Shown: in pieces, positions 1-8,948 of the stretch
How the letters are laid out: each line of letters opens with the position of its first letter
Numbering within the stretch: the stretch's first letter is position 1
NCBI RefSeq assembly: GCF_965200585.1
Contig: NZ_OZ241361.1
Reading direction: 5' to 3' (one strand)
DNA from: Bacterioplanoides sp965200585
GTDB taxonomy: Bacteria; Pseudomonadota; Gammaproteobacteria; Pseudomonadales; Oceanobacteraceae
DNA length: 64,000 nucleotides
Notes under the pieces: generated by a model
Databases searched by the model: none
Told to the model about the DNA's origin: nothing
Seen by the model: only the letters and a program-made list of their open reading frames with translations
Made by a program: the position numbers and the translations under genes

Positions 1-120
1 CATTAACGGCCCACCAATACCTTCAAAGGTGGCGTGTGGGTAACGTTGTTTTAATTGCTGGATTAAACCGGCCCCGAGCATATCCCCCGAGGTTTCACCG
101 GCGACAATGGCTATACGCAT
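1..120 (-). CDS. lpxB: Lipid-A-disaccharide synthase LpxB (N-terminal fragment, runs off window)
   Basis: Only the first 40 codons are present; the gene continues past the left edge. The reading frame opens MRIAIVAGETSGDMLGAGLI and shows the Gly-rich EXSGD segment typical of the LpxB N-terminal nucleotide-sugar fold. LpxB condenses UDP-2,3-diacylglucosamine with lipid X to make the lipid A disaccharide at the inner face of the inner membrane. The ATG at 118-120 lies 24 bp downstream of the lpxA stop, as expected for the conserved lpxD-fabZ-lpxA-lpxB order. Identification rests on this short stretch plus synteny, which together are convincing. Confidence 0.88.
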   Translation of the reverse strand, partial: MRIAIVAGETSGDMLGAGLIQQLKQRYPHATFEGIGGPLM

Positions 121-144
121 ATGGTGTCTGTGTTATTGGAAAAG

Positions 145-915
145 TTAGCGGATAATACCGCGATCACCGGCCTGAATACTGGCAAGGAGTACATTAACGG
201 CTTCATCCTGCTGAGCAACAGGTGCTAATTGTTCTAACGCTTCCTTCAGCGTCAGGCCCTGACGATACAGAGTTTTATAAGCCGCGCGCAGGTGGTTAAT
301 GCTGTCTTTACTGAAGCCACGACGCTTCAGTCCTTCAACGTTAATACCGTGTGGCTTCACCGGGTATCCCTGGGTCATTAAATACGCCGGAATATCTTTT
401 AACACCACACTGCCGGTACCACACATAGAATGTGCACCGATATGGCAGAACTGATGCACCTGGGTCGCTCCGCCTAGAATAGCGTAGTCGCCAATTTTTA
501 CGTGGCCGGCAATATTAGTGTCGTTCGCCAGAATACAGTGATCACCAATCACCGCATCATGCGCAACGTGAACATTCACCATAAACAGGTTGTTGCTGCC
601 AACCTGAGTATGACCAGCATCCTGTACCGTACCACGATGGAAGGTACAGGCTTCACGAATCACATTATTATCACCGATGGCTAAGGTGGTTGGTTCACCG
701 GCGTATTTTTTGTCCTGACATTCTTCACCAATGCTGGCGAACTGGAAAATTTTATTGTTTTTTCCGATTTTGGTTGGCCCGCGCACAATTACATGCGGGC
801 CAATCACGGTGCCTTCACCAATTTCAACGTCAGGGCCAATTATCGAAAACGGGCCAATTTCAACGTTATCTGCAATAACAGCAGACGGGTCTACGATTGC
901 TCGTGGGTCAATCAT
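145..915 (-). CDS. lpxA: Acyl-[ACP]--UDP-N-acetylglucosamine O-acyltransferase LpxA
   Basis: First lipid A step: transfers a 3-hydroxyacyl chain from ACP to UDP-GlcNAc in the cytoplasm. The 256-residue product (E. coli about 262) is built of left-handed beta-helix hexapeptide repeats (for example ADNVEIG, GEGTVIG) over roughly residues 1-190, followed by a helical C-terminus. H119 in the motif HVAHD corresponds to catalytic His125 of E. coli. The chosen ATG (913-915) overlaps the fabZ stop by 4 bp (ATGA) and begins MIDPRAIVDPSAVI as in the family; a longer upstream reading would run into fabZ. The position equivalent to the acyl-chain ruler Gly173 of E. coli reads Thr by hand alignment, hinting at an altered hydroxyacyl length. 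Confidence 0.96.
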   Translation of the reverse strand: MIDPRAIVDPSAVIADNVEIGPFSIIGPDVEIGEGTVIGPHVIVRGPTKIGKNNKIFQFASIGEECQDKKYAGEPTTLAIGDNNVIREACTFHRGTVQDAGHTQVGSNNLFMVNVHVAHDAVIGDHCILANDTNIAGHVKIGDYAILGGATQVHQFCHIGAHSMCGTGSVVLKDIPAYLMTQGYPVKPHGINVEGLKRRGFSKDSINHLRAAYKTLYRQGLTLKEALEQLAPVAQQDEAVNVLLASIQAGDRGIIR

Positions 916-1376
916 GCTTGCTCCAGCTGCCGTTCTGCACAGACGATATCTGCTGAACAAACGACTTTTTCATCGACAAGGGCGCGGCACGCAAATTTCC
1001 ATATGCCACGGCGGTGGCTGATATGCCGGGCTTCCAGAATTACCTGATCACCAGGCACGATGGGCTGTTTAAAACGAACGTTGTCCGCACTGGCAAAGTA
1101 ATACAGGGTATTTTCTGCATACTCTGGCCCCATCATGGTTAACCCGAGAATACCGGCCGACTGAGCCATGGCTTCCAGAGTTAACACACCGGGCATAATC
1201 GGGTGGCCCGGGAAATGGCCATTAAAAAAATCTTCATTAATGGTGACATTTTTTAAGGCGCGAATGGTTTCACCATCCTCGGCTTCTAAATTTACTTCTT
1301 TAACACGATCAACCAACAGGAACGGGTAACGATGTGGCAAAAATTCCTGAATTTGCTGAATGTTATACAGGGACAT
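912..1376 (-). CDS. fabZ: 3-hydroxyacyl-[ACP] dehydratase FabZ
   Basis: Dehydrates 3-hydroxyacyl-ACP in type II fatty acid synthesis, competing with LpxA/LpxD for the same substrates. The 154-residue hot-dog-fold protein carries LPHRYPFLLVDRV near the N-terminus and NGHFPGHPIMPGV with His54, then Glu68 in LTLEAMAQ, the catalytic pair at canonical spacing. A TTG three bases upstream also opens the frame, but the ATG at 1374-1376 makes a TGATG junction with the lpxD stop and is preferred. Translationally coupled on both sides (1-bp overlap with lpxD, 4-bp overlap with lpxA), so the three are clearly one operon. Confidence 0.96.
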   Translation of the reverse strand: MSLYNIQQIQEFLPHRYPFLLVDRVKEVNLEAEDGETIRALKNVTINEDFFNGHFPGHPIMPGVLTLEAMAQSAGILGLTMMGPEYAENTLYYFASADNVRFKQPIVPGDQVILEARHISHRRGIWKFACRALVDEKVVCSADIVCAERQLEQA

Positions 1377-2398
1377 CAAACTTCACCTTTCTGGATTTTT
1401 TCTAACTGTTGCAGGCGTTTCGCCATGGAATCCAGTTGTCGGAAACGGGTGGCACTGCGGCGCCATTCTTTCATTGGCATTTGTGCAGTACCGGAGCCAT
1501 AAGCGCCTTTTTCAGTGATGGATTTACTGATCAAAGCCATTGGTCCGATATGAACACCGTCGGTAATGTTCAGGTGCCCGGCCAGACCTGCGCCACCAGC
1601 TACCGTGCAATACTGCCCCACTGTGGTACTACCAGCGATGCCTGCACAGCCGGCAATGGCAGAGCCACGTCCGACACGCACGTTATGAGCAATCTGAACC
1701 AGGTTGTCGATAATTACATCATCTTCAATAACAGTATCATCGAGCGCACCACGGTCAACGGTGGTGTTTGCGCCGATTTCAACATCGTTACCAATACGAA
1801 CACCGCCGAGCTGACAGATTTTGTGCCATTTCCCCTGATCCGGGGCAAAGCCAAATCCATCGGCACCAATCACGGCCCCTGAGTGAATAATCACCCGATC
1901 GCCCAGCACCACATTGTGATACAGAGTAACATTCGGGTTGAGCTGACAGTTTTCTCCAACCACACAATGATCAGACACCACGGTTGAGGCACCAATCTCA
2001 CTGCCGGCACCAATCTGACAATGCTCGCCAATCACAGCATTAGCACCTACCGACACACCTTCAGCAATCACAGCGGTATCCGCTACGACGGCAGTCTCGT
2101 GTACACCGGCGGCAAATGCCGGACGGTTGTTAAACAGTTGGCTGGCCTGAGCAAAACTCAGATATGGATTGGCCGAGATCAGTGCACTGCCAACCACCAG
2201 CTCAGCCTGCGCTTCGCTGACGATCACGGCCGATGCCTGACTGTCTGCTAACTGACTCTGATAACTGGCGTTGGCCAGAAAGCTGACTTCACCGGCTTGC
2301 GCTTCTTTCAGCGTGTTCAGACCCGTGACCAGCGTATCCTGATCACCCACTAATGTCAGACCCAGTCGGGTCGCTAATTCACCCAGTGTTATCTTCAT
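1376..2398 (-). CDS. lpxD: UDP-3-O-(3-hydroxyacyl)glucosamine N-acyltransferase LpxD
   Basis: Third lipid A step: N-acylates UDP-3-O-acylglucosamine using 3-hydroxyacyl-ACP. The 340-residue protein (E. coli 341) has the N-terminal uridine-binding domain (about residues 1-100), a long hexapeptide-repeat beta-helix (about 100-290, with ADGFGFAPD and QIAHNVRVG, the latter holding the presumed catalytic His) and a short C-terminal helix. ATG at 2396-2398 (MKITLGELATRLG) aligns best with family starts; another ATG three codons upstream (2405-2407) cannot be excluded. It lies 13 bp after the skp stop (4 bp if the upstream ATG is used). Confidence 0.96.
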   Translation of the reverse strand: MKITLGELATRLGLTLVGDQDTLVTGLNTLKEAQAGEVSFLANASYQSQLADSQASAVIVSEAQAELVVGSALISANPYLSFAQASQLFNNRPAFAAGVHETAVVADTAVIAEGVSVGANAVIGEHCQIGAGSEIGASTVVSDHCVVGENCQLNPNVTLYHNVVLGDRVIIHSGAVIGADGFGFAPDQGKWHKICQLGGVRIGNDVEIGANTTVDRGALDDTVIEDDVIIDNLVQIAHNVRVGRGSAIAGCAGIAGSTTVGQYCTVAGGAGLAGHLNITDGVHIGPMALISKSITEKGAYGSGTAQMPMKEWRRSATRFRQLDSMAKRLQQLEKIQKGEV

Positions 2399-2411
2399 AC
2401 CATGCATCCAA

Positions 2412-2909
2412 TTATTGTTTGGCGTTCAGGCGTTCCAACAACAACTTAGTAATATCCGCTTTTGGCGACACATAGATCGCTGCACCGGATTGTAGCACCA
2501 CATCATACTGGCCTTCGTCGATGATTGCTTTAAGCAACTTTTCAAGTTCAGGCAATTGTGCTTGGAAAAATTCTCTCTTCCATTTCTGATCCATTTGCTG
2601 CAGCTTCTTAGCGAAGAACTGAAGCTCAGATTTCTTCTCTTCGAACTCGTTAGACAGCTTACGACGCTCTTCATCGCTCATCACGTCGGCGTTTTTCTGT
2701 ACCTGCTCCTGCATATTACGTAAAGCAGCTTCCAAGTCTTTTAACTTATCAATATCCGCTTTGTTCTCTTCTTTAAACTGCTTGTCGGCAGCTTCAGCGG
2801 CCTCGGATAAAAACAGTGCCCGCTCCATATCCACAACGGCAATCTTGCCGCCTTCTGCCATTGCCGTGTTCATCAGCAGCGTTGCTGCCATTGCTAAAAT
2901 CCAGCGCAT
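2412..2909 (-). CDS. skp: Periplasmic OMP chaperone Skp/OmpH
   Basis: Trimeric 'jellyfish' chaperone that holds unfolded outer-membrane proteins in the periplasm. The 165-residue precursor has a signal peptide (MRWILAMAATLLMNTAMA, cleavage before EGG), then the conserved KIAVVDMERALFLS start of the mature protein, then a long charged coiled-coil (about residues 45-125, rich in E/K/Q/L) and a short trimerisation strand near the end. ATG at 2907-2909 is chosen because AAGGAG lies seven bases upstream; an in-frame ATG two codons earlier sits immediately after the same ribosome site, too close to be used. It lies between bamA and lpxD, the normal gammaproteobacterial position. Confidence 0.94.
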   Translation of the reverse strand: MRWILAMAATLLMNTAMAEGGKIAVVDMERALFLSEAAEAADKQFKEENKADIDKLKDLEAALRNMQEQVQKNADVMSDEERRKLSNEFEEKKSELQFFAKKLQQMDQKWKREFFQAQLPELEKLLKAIIDEGQYDVVLQSGAAIYVSPKADITKLLLERLNAKQ

Positions 2910-2965
2910 CCTCATGCTCCTTAATTGTTTTTTGTTAAACCGTTTGGTTGTGACTGATAAAGCGA

Positions 2966-5536
2966 TTAAAACACCTGACCCAGAGAGAATTCAAAGCCTT
3001 CAGTGTCATCGTCTTCCTGATCATTCAGCGGAATCGAATAGGTAAAGGTTAATGGTCCGATGGCGGTGATCCAGGTTAAGCCCGCACCCACGCTGGTACG
3101 GATATCCGACAGATTAATGCCTTCATCACAATAAGGATGATCGGATAATTCCGGTACATCCGGGTCTTGTGGATCAAAACATTGATCAGTGAACACATTA
3201 CCGGCATCGAAGAAGAACAGGCTGCGTACTGAGCTGCGATCTTCAATAAATGGCAGTGGGTAGATCAACTCAACGCTGGCTTCGGTCAGGATATTACCGC
3301 CCAGAGTACGTTCCTCTTCCAGGAACAGAGGCGCTTTAACCACCGTACCTGAGCTGTTGGTGGCAAAGACTGGGCGATACCGGTTTGGATTCGACAGGCT
3401 GACCGCTGCGCCATCGGCATCTGTGGTGTAAATCACGCCTGGAGCACTGCTGTCCACCAGCGGTCGGCCAAGATCATCCAGTTCAAACACCGGATTACCT
3501 GCCGAGTCGGTTTGCACCAGATCCACCGGGGTATAATCCGGCAGACCTTTAGGCCCTAAGCTGTTGGCACGATAGCCCCGTACCGAACCAATACCACCGG
3601 AACGGTAGTTTTTGAAGAAAGGCAGGGTGTCATCATCGCCATAACCATTGCCATAACCCAGTTCCGTACGCAGACGAATAGACCACTCATTGCTATTGCC
3701 AATCGGGAAATAGTAGTTGGCGTTATAGCCCAGCTTGTAATAGGTCAGGTCACTGCCAGGAACCGAAAGATCGGCAGAGATACGATGCTCAGTCCCTGCC
3801 GTTGGGAATAAGCCACGGTTGAGGTTGTTATAGCGCCAGTTCAGGCCCAGCGTATATTCATCAAAGTCGTCGCCTTCGCGTGCCACAAAGTCTTCAATTT
3901 CAGCCGGTACCGTTGTCCCCAGGAACATTTTGGTGTTGTCATAACCAACCGATAAAGACACTCGCTGACGGTGTGAAATCGGGTAACCAAAGGTCATGCT
4001 GCCGCCTTTCACGTTGGTCTGGAAATCACTTAACGTACCCAGCTCACTGAAATCGGTTTCACGGTGGAAAATGTTAAAGCCACGGCTCACCCCATCAATG
4101 GTGTAATAAGGGTTGGTGTAAGAGAAGTTGGCCGACTGCACTGTGCGGTTTTTCTGCAGGCTCAGGCTCATGCGGTTACCGGTACCGAGAAAGTTATTCT
4201 GGCTGATGCTGGTACCCAAAATCGCACCACTGCTGCCAGCATAACCGATATTGAAGTTCAGGCTGCCACTGAGCTGTTCTTCAACGTTGTAGTTCACGTC
4301 AATCAGGTCATCCGTGCCCGGAACGGCCGGAGTTTCAACATTAACGGTTTTAAAGAAGCCCAGCTGGTTGAGGCGGGTTTTACCGGAATCAATCTTATCG
4401 GTGGAGGCCCAGCCACCTTCCATCTGAACCATTTCCCGGCGCAGTACTTCGTCTTTGGTGCCCTGATTACCGGTGAAGTTAATACTACGAACGTAAGTAC
4501 GCTTACCCGGCTCAACAAAGAAGGTCAGATCGACTTCTTTTTCGTCATCATAAATTTTGGGAATACCATCCACCTTAGCAAAGGTATAACCATCATTACC
4601 CAGTCGCTTACTCATCAGATCACTGCTGAACGTAACCCGCTGACGGGAAAAGGTATCGCCCGGTTTTAACAGATATAAACGGGTGAACTCTTCTTCATCC
4701 AATACCAGATCACCGGCCAGTTTTAACTCACGAATGCTGTAAACATCACCTTCGCTGACATTAATGGTGATATAAACACCGTCTTTATCCGGCGAAACCG
4801 ATACCTGAGTGGATTCGATATTAAAGCGAATATAGCCACGGTCGAGATAATAAGAGCGTAACGTCTCCATATCTCCGGACAGTTTTTCACGGCTGTATTT
4901 ATCGTCGCTGGCGTACCAGGACCAGAAGTTAGAGGTTTGTAATTCAAACTGCTTCAGCAGTTCTTCGTCTGAGTACACCTCATTACCAACAATATTGATG
5001 TGCTCAATGGTCGCTACATTACCTTCGTCGACCTTGATATTCAGCGCCACCCGGTTACGCGGCAGGCGTACCACTTCGGTTTCAATGCCCGCATCATAAC
5101 GACCCTGACCAACATACTGACGCTCTAATTCAAGGGAAATTCGCTCCAGCGTCGAGCGTTTAAACACCAGGCCTTCGGCCAGACCAGATTGCTTCAGACC
5201 ATCCAACAGCGCTTCGGTCTGGATCGCTTTGTTACCTTCAATTTCAATGCCGGTGATGGTTGGCAGCTCGACCAGCTTCACAATTAAGACATTGCCATCA
5301 CGTAACAGCTCAACGTCATTAAACAACCCGGACTTAAATAAGCGTTTGGAAGCACTGACAAGACGAGTACTGTCGACCTGATCACCAACATTTATCGGGA
5401 AGCTTTCGAAAACGGTACCGGCCGACACCCGTTGCAGACCTTCCAGACGAATATCTTCAATTTTAAATGACTCAGCCTGAACCGCGGAGACAACACCTGA
5501 CAGAGCAATAAACAGCGCAAACAACAGACAACGCAT
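2966..5536 (-). CDS. bamA: Outer membrane protein assembly factor BamA
   Basis: Core insertase of the BAM complex in the outer membrane. The 856-residue precursor (E. coli 810) has a signal peptide (cleavage after VQA), five POTRA domains (to about residue 430) and a C-terminal 16-strand barrel ending in the OMP-type terminal Phe (LGQVF). The loop-6 VRGF motif appears as VRGY (residues 652-655). The stretch from VRGY to the next conserved GGN is about 97 residues against about 50 in E. coli, which explains the extra length. ATG at 5534-5536 is used; a GTG two codons upstream is also possible. Neighbours rseP and skp are canonical. Confidence 0.97.
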   Translation of the reverse strand: MRCLLFALFIALSGVVSAVQAESFKIEDIRLEGLQRVSAGTVFESFPINVGDQVDSTRLVSASKRLFKSGLFNDVELLRDGNVLIVKLVELPTITGIEIEGNKAIQTEALLDGLKQSGLAEGLVFKRSTLERISLELERQYVGQGRYDAGIETEVVRLPRNRVALNIKVDEGNVATIEHINIVGNEVYSDEELLKQFELQTSNFWSWYASDDKYSREKLSGDMETLRSYYLDRGYIRFNIESTQVSVSPDKDGVYITINVSEGDVYSIRELKLAGDLVLDEEEFTRLYLLKPGDTFSRQRVTFSSDLMSKRLGNDGYTFAKVDGIPKIYDDEKEVDLTFFVEPGKRTYVRSINFTGNQGTKDEVLRREMVQMEGGWASTDKIDSGKTRLNQLGFFKTVNVETPAVPGTDDLIDVNYNVEEQLSGSLNFNIGYAGSSGAILGTSISQNNFLGTGNRMSLSLQKNRTVQSANFSYTNPYYTIDGVSRGFNIFHRETDFSELGTLSDFQTNVKGGSMTFGYPISHRQRVSLSVGYDNTKMFLGTTVPAEIEDFVAREGDDFDEYTLGLNWRYNNLNRGLFPTAGTEHRISADLSVPGSDLTYYKLGYNANYYFPIGNSNEWSIRLRTELGYGNGYGDDDTLPFFKNYRSGGIGSVRGYRANSLGPKGLPDYTPVDLVQTDSAGNPVFELDDLGRPLVDSSAPGVIYTTDADGAAVSLSNPNRYRPVFATNSSGTVVKAPLFLEEERTLGGNILTEASVELIYPLPFIEDRSSVRSLFFFDAGNVFTDQCFDPQDPDVPELSDHPYCDEGINLSDIRTSVGAGLTWITAIGPLTFTYSIPLNDQEDDDTEGFEFSLGQVF

Positions 5537-5563
5537 TAACACAGGATTCCAAAAGAGCCGTTT

Positions 5564-6904
5564 TTACAAACGGCTAATATCATTATAAAAAGCGACGGCC
5601 ATCAGGCTGAACAATAACAGCATGCCTACCTTAATCGCCGCAATCTGAACCTTTTCCGGCAGCGGTTTTCCCGTCAACAGCTCGGCGCTGTAGAACAGGA
5701 TATGACCACCATCCAACATGGGTACCGGTAACAAATTTAATACACCCAAAGACACACTCAGCAGCGCCAGAAAGCCAATAAAGCTCTCTAAACCACCCGA
5801 CGCCGAAGAGCCCGCTACTTTAGCAATGGTAATAGGCCCACTCAAGTTCTTAACCGAGACATCGCCCTGAATCATCTTCCACAGTGACTCCAGAGTGAAG
5901 CCAATCAGACTGCCGGTTTTTTCAATCCCCAATGACAGCCCCTGAAAGATACCGGCCTGCGAGGTACGCAGCCAGTCAGCAGGCAGCTCAGGCACCTGAA
6001 CACCTGCGCCAACAAAACCAATTACCTCACCATCATCCAACTCTTTGCGGGCAGGTGTCAGATTAATAGCTTGTTGCTGACCATCGCGATCAATCGTCAG
6101 TAACAGAGTTTGCTCCGGTGCTTGCTGAACCTGCTCAACCCAGTGATACCAGTCCGATACGGTTTCATTATCAATTGCCAGAATCGTATCGCCGGGCTTC
6201 AGTCCTGCTGCCTGAGCGCGACCATCATCAGCAATCTGTCCTAACTGAGCCGGAATATCCAAACGTCGCGGTTCGATGCCTAAACCACCGACCGGATCGG
6301 GTGCCTCACTGTCGGATAACCAGGCTGAAACCTGAACCTCCAGACGACGCTGCACACCTGAGTCTGATTGGACGATCATTGGAAAACTGGCATCTTCACC
6401 AATAAAGTTCACCAGCTGCCAGCTGACTTCCTGCCAACTGGTGGTCTCTTCACCGTCAATGGCAATAATTTCATCACCGCTGCGTAATCCGGCTAGCGCT
6501 GCTGGAGTATTGTCTTTGACCTCACCCACTACAGGCACCACACCCGTGGTACCGGCAACGAATAAAATCCAGTAAGCAACAATGGCAAATAAGAAGTTAG
6601 CTATCGGTCCTGCCGCGGCAATAGCAATACGCTGCCACGCCGATTTTTGGGTAAAAGCCTGATCCAGCAAGTGCTCAGGCACCGGGCCTTCGCGCTCATC
6701 GAGCATTTTGACGTAACCACCCAACGGGATCGGAGCGATGGCATATTCGGTATCGTGCTTATCTTTCCAGGAGAACAGTGGATTACCAAAGCCAACGGAG
6801 AAACGCAGCACTTTGACGCCACAGCGGCGCGCGACCCAGAAGTGGCCATATTCATGGATAACCACCAGCACACTGATGGCGATAATAAAATACAGCAGGG
6901 TCAC
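5564..6904 (-). CDS. rseP: Site-2 (intramembrane) zinc metalloprotease RseP
   Basis: Cleaves anti-sigma factor RseA inside the inner membrane during envelope stress. Using a GTG start at 6902-6904 the protein has 446 residues: HEYGH (17-21) is the HExxH zinc site in the first transmembrane helix, two PDZ domains follow in the middle (around GLRSGDEIIAIDGE and GLKPGDTILAIDNE), and LDGGH (397-401) supplies the third metal ligand near the C-terminus. The GTG is supported by AGGA six bases upstream and by a GTGA overlap with the dxr stop; no ATG fits without a long overlap into dxr. Both PDZ copies are intact. Confidence 0.95.
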   Translation of the reverse strand: MTLLYFIIAISVLVVIHEYGHFWVARRCGVKVLRFSVGFGNPLFSWKDKHDTEYAIAPIPLGGYVKMLDEREGPVPEHLLDQAFTQKSAWQRIAIAAAGPIANFLFAIVAYWILFVAGTTGVVPVVGEVKDNTPAALAGLRSGDEIIAIDGEETTSWQEVSWQLVNFIGEDASFPMIVQSDSGVQRRLEVQVSAWLSDSEAPDPVGGLGIEPRRLDIPAQLGQIADDGRAQAAGLKPGDTILAIDNETVSDWYHWVEQVQQAPEQTLLLTIDRDGQQQAINLTPARKELDDGEVIGFVGAGVQVPELPADWLRTSQAGIFQGLSLGIEKTGSLIGFTLESLWKMIQGDVSVKNLSGPITIAKVAGSSASGGLESFIGFLALLSVSLGVLNLLPVPMLDGGHILFYSAELLTGKPLPEKVQIAAIKVGMLLLFSLMAVAFYNDISRL

Positions 6905-8088
6905 AGGGATTCCTCGGTCATAAGCTGCTGAGCACAGTCGCGTGCCCAACGATCGGCATCCAACACGGTTTGCAACTGCTCAATATGCTGCACAGCATGA
7001 CGTTTCATCACTTGTTCAATCAAGTCAGGGATGGCAATGAATGACAGTTCTTGGCGTAAAAAAGCGTCAACCGCCACTTCGTTAGCGGCGTTTAGCACAG
7101 CAGGCATGGTGCCACCGGCGGCAAAAGCCTCTTTCGCCAGACGTAAACACGGAAAGCTGGCTTCATCCGGCGGCATAAAGTCGAGTTGTGCAATTTCAAA
7201 TAAATCGAGTGATTTCACCCCTGCGTCAATTCGTTCCGGCCAGGCCATACCATAAGCAATGGGGGTACGCATATCCGGTTGACCTAACTGAGCAATCACC
7301 GAACCATCGCAATACTGCACCATAGAATGAATCACACTCTGCGGATGTACCACCACCTGAACCTGTTCAGGCGCACAATGGAACAAGAAGCAGGCTTCAA
7401 TCAGCTCCAGCCCTTTGTTCATCAGGGTGGCCGAATCAACAGAAATCTTAGCGCCCATTGACCAGTTAGGATGTGCCACCGCCTGCTCTGGTGTAACTGC
7501 CGTTAATTCATCACGGCTTTTGCCTCTGAATGGCCCGCCAGAGGCAGTCAGCAGAATCTTGTCGATGCCATGAGCACTGAGTTCACCAGAATATGACTCC
7601 GGCATACTTTGAAAGATGGCATTATGCTCACTATCAATCGGCAGCAGCTCAGCATTACCTTGCTCCACCGCCTGCATAAACAGCGGCCCTGCCATGACCA
7701 AGCTTTCTTTATTCGCCAGTAAGACACGTTTACCCGACTGTGCCGCCGCTAATGATGGCAGTAATCCGGCCGCGCCAACAATTGCAGCCATCACCTGATC
7801 AACATCGTCATGAGACGCAACCATCGCCAGCGCTTCATCGCCGCTCAGGATCTCGGTGGTGCAATCAGTGGGTAATTGGGTATTAAGCTGCTGTGCCGCC
7901 TGAGCATCGGCCATCACCGCATAGCGTGGTTGGAATTCGGCGATATCCGCCAGCATTTGTTCAACGCTGCGAGATGCCGTCAGAGCAAAAGCACGGTACT
8001 TGTCCGGATGGCGGCGAATCACATCCAGCGTGTTCTGGCCGATGGAGCCAGTGGCACCTAATACCGTAATGTTTTGAATGGAAGCCAT
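6901..8088 (-). CDS. dxr: 1-deoxy-D-xylulose 5-phosphate reductoisomerase Dxr (IspC)
   Basis: Converts DXP to MEP with NADPH, the committed step of the non-mevalonate isoprenoid pathway in the cytosol. The 395-residue length matches E. coli (398). The N-terminal Rossmann motif is GATGSIG (residues 10-16); LLANKES and the substrate/metal region SVDSATLMNKGLE are intact. It feeds UppS, encoded upstream in the same operon. The stop overlaps the rseP start and the cdsA stop lies 14 bp upstream. Confidence 0.97.
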   Translation of the reverse strand: MASIQNITVLGATGSIGQNTLDVIRRHPDKYRAFALTASRSVEQMLADIAEFQPRYAVMADAQAAQQLNTQLPTDCTTEILSGDEALAMVASHDDVDQVMAAIVGAAGLLPSLAAAQSGKRVLLANKESLVMAGPLFMQAVEQGNAELLPIDSEHNAIFQSMPESYSGELSAHGIDKILLTASGGPFRGKSRDELTAVTPEQAVAHPNWSMGAKISVDSATLMNKGLELIEACFLFHCAPEQVQVVVHPQSVIHSMVQYCDGSVIAQLGQPDMRTPIAYGMAWPERIDAGVKSLDLFEIAQLDFMPPDEASFPCLRLAKEAFAAGGTMPAVLNAANEVAVDAFLRQELSFIAIPDLIEQVMKRHAVQHIEQLQTVLDADRWARDCAQQLMTEESL

Positions 8089-8102
8089 CTGTCAGCCATT
8101 GT

Positions 8103-8948
8103 TCAGCCGTTCAGGCCCCAGTTAAAGATCAGCATACAGAAAGCAAAGACCGGCACCGCTGACGCCATACTGTCAATTCGGTCCAGCACACCACCGTGAC
8201 CCGGTAACAGTTGAGAACTGTCTTTGATGCCACGGTGGCGCTTCATCATGCTTTCTACCAGGTCACCCAATACAGACACCACCGCAGTAATGACAGTAAT
8301 CAGCAGCAGGGATATGGCAAACTGACTATCCACCGGCTGAACCTGATCATTGATATACGCCAGAAACGCCACAGCAACCAGCAGACTGGTGGCAAAACCG
8401 CCCCAGAATCCGGCCCAGGATTTGCCCGGGCTGACATTCGGTGCCAGCTTGGATTTACCCCACTGACGACCGGCAAAATACGCTCCGGTATCGGCCCCCC
8501 AGATAATCAGCATCAGATAAATAATCAGCAGTGAGCTATGCGCTTCCTGCTTCAGGTGCATAAATCCGACCCACATAGGAACCAGTACGCACAGGCCTAA
8601 CAATGCCCGCACAGGCCGCGCATTCCATAACCCTGTGCCACCCGGGTACTGCTTCACTAACGCAAAAGCGACCACCCACCATAAGGTGCCGGCCGCCAGA
8701 AAATAGACTTTATAAGCTTCGTTTACCCGGAGAAAACGCGCTGTGGCGTATAAACACAAAAACATTACCAGAGCGTACAACACCCGGCTTCGGCTTTTGG
8801 TATAACCCGCAATATTGGCCCACTCCCACGCGCCGATCGTTGCAATGGCAGCAATAAACACAGCGAAAGGTTTCAGTGGCAAAAAGAAAATGCCAAAGAT
8901 CATTAACGGGGCTAACACCAGGGCGGTGATGACACGAACCTTAGTCAT
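8103..8948 (-). CDS. cdsA: Phosphatidate cytidylyltransferase CdsA
   Basis: Makes CDP-diacylglycerol from phosphatidate and CTP, the branch point of phospholipid synthesis, in the inner membrane. The 281-residue protein is almost wholly hydrophobic with about eight transmembrane segments and ends with the CdsA signature region KDSSQLLPGHGGVLDRIDSM. ATG at 8946-8948 has AGGA eight bases upstream and overlaps the uppS stop by 8 bp; an ATG 19 codons earlier would run further into uppS and adds a non-family sequence. Confidence 0.95.
   Translation of the reverse strand: MTKVRVITALVLAPLMIFGIFFLPLKPFAVFIAAIATIGAWEWANIAGYTKSRSRVLYALVMFLCLYATARFLRVNEAYKVYFLAAGTLWWVVAFALVKQYPGGTGLWNARPVRALLGLCVLVPMWVGFMHLKQEAHSSLLIIYLMLIIWGADTGAYFAGRQWGKSKLAPNVSPGKSWAGFWGGFATSLLVAVAFLAYINDQVQPVDSQFAISLLLITVITAVVSVLGDLVESMMKRHRGIKDSSQLLPGHGGVLDRIDSMASAVPVFAFCMLIFNWGLNG

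Noticed and set aside
4064..4669. Long open frame antisense to bamA
   Set aside because: It lies wholly within bamA on the other strand, has no recognisable domain or ribosome site, and is explained by the codon pattern of bamA.
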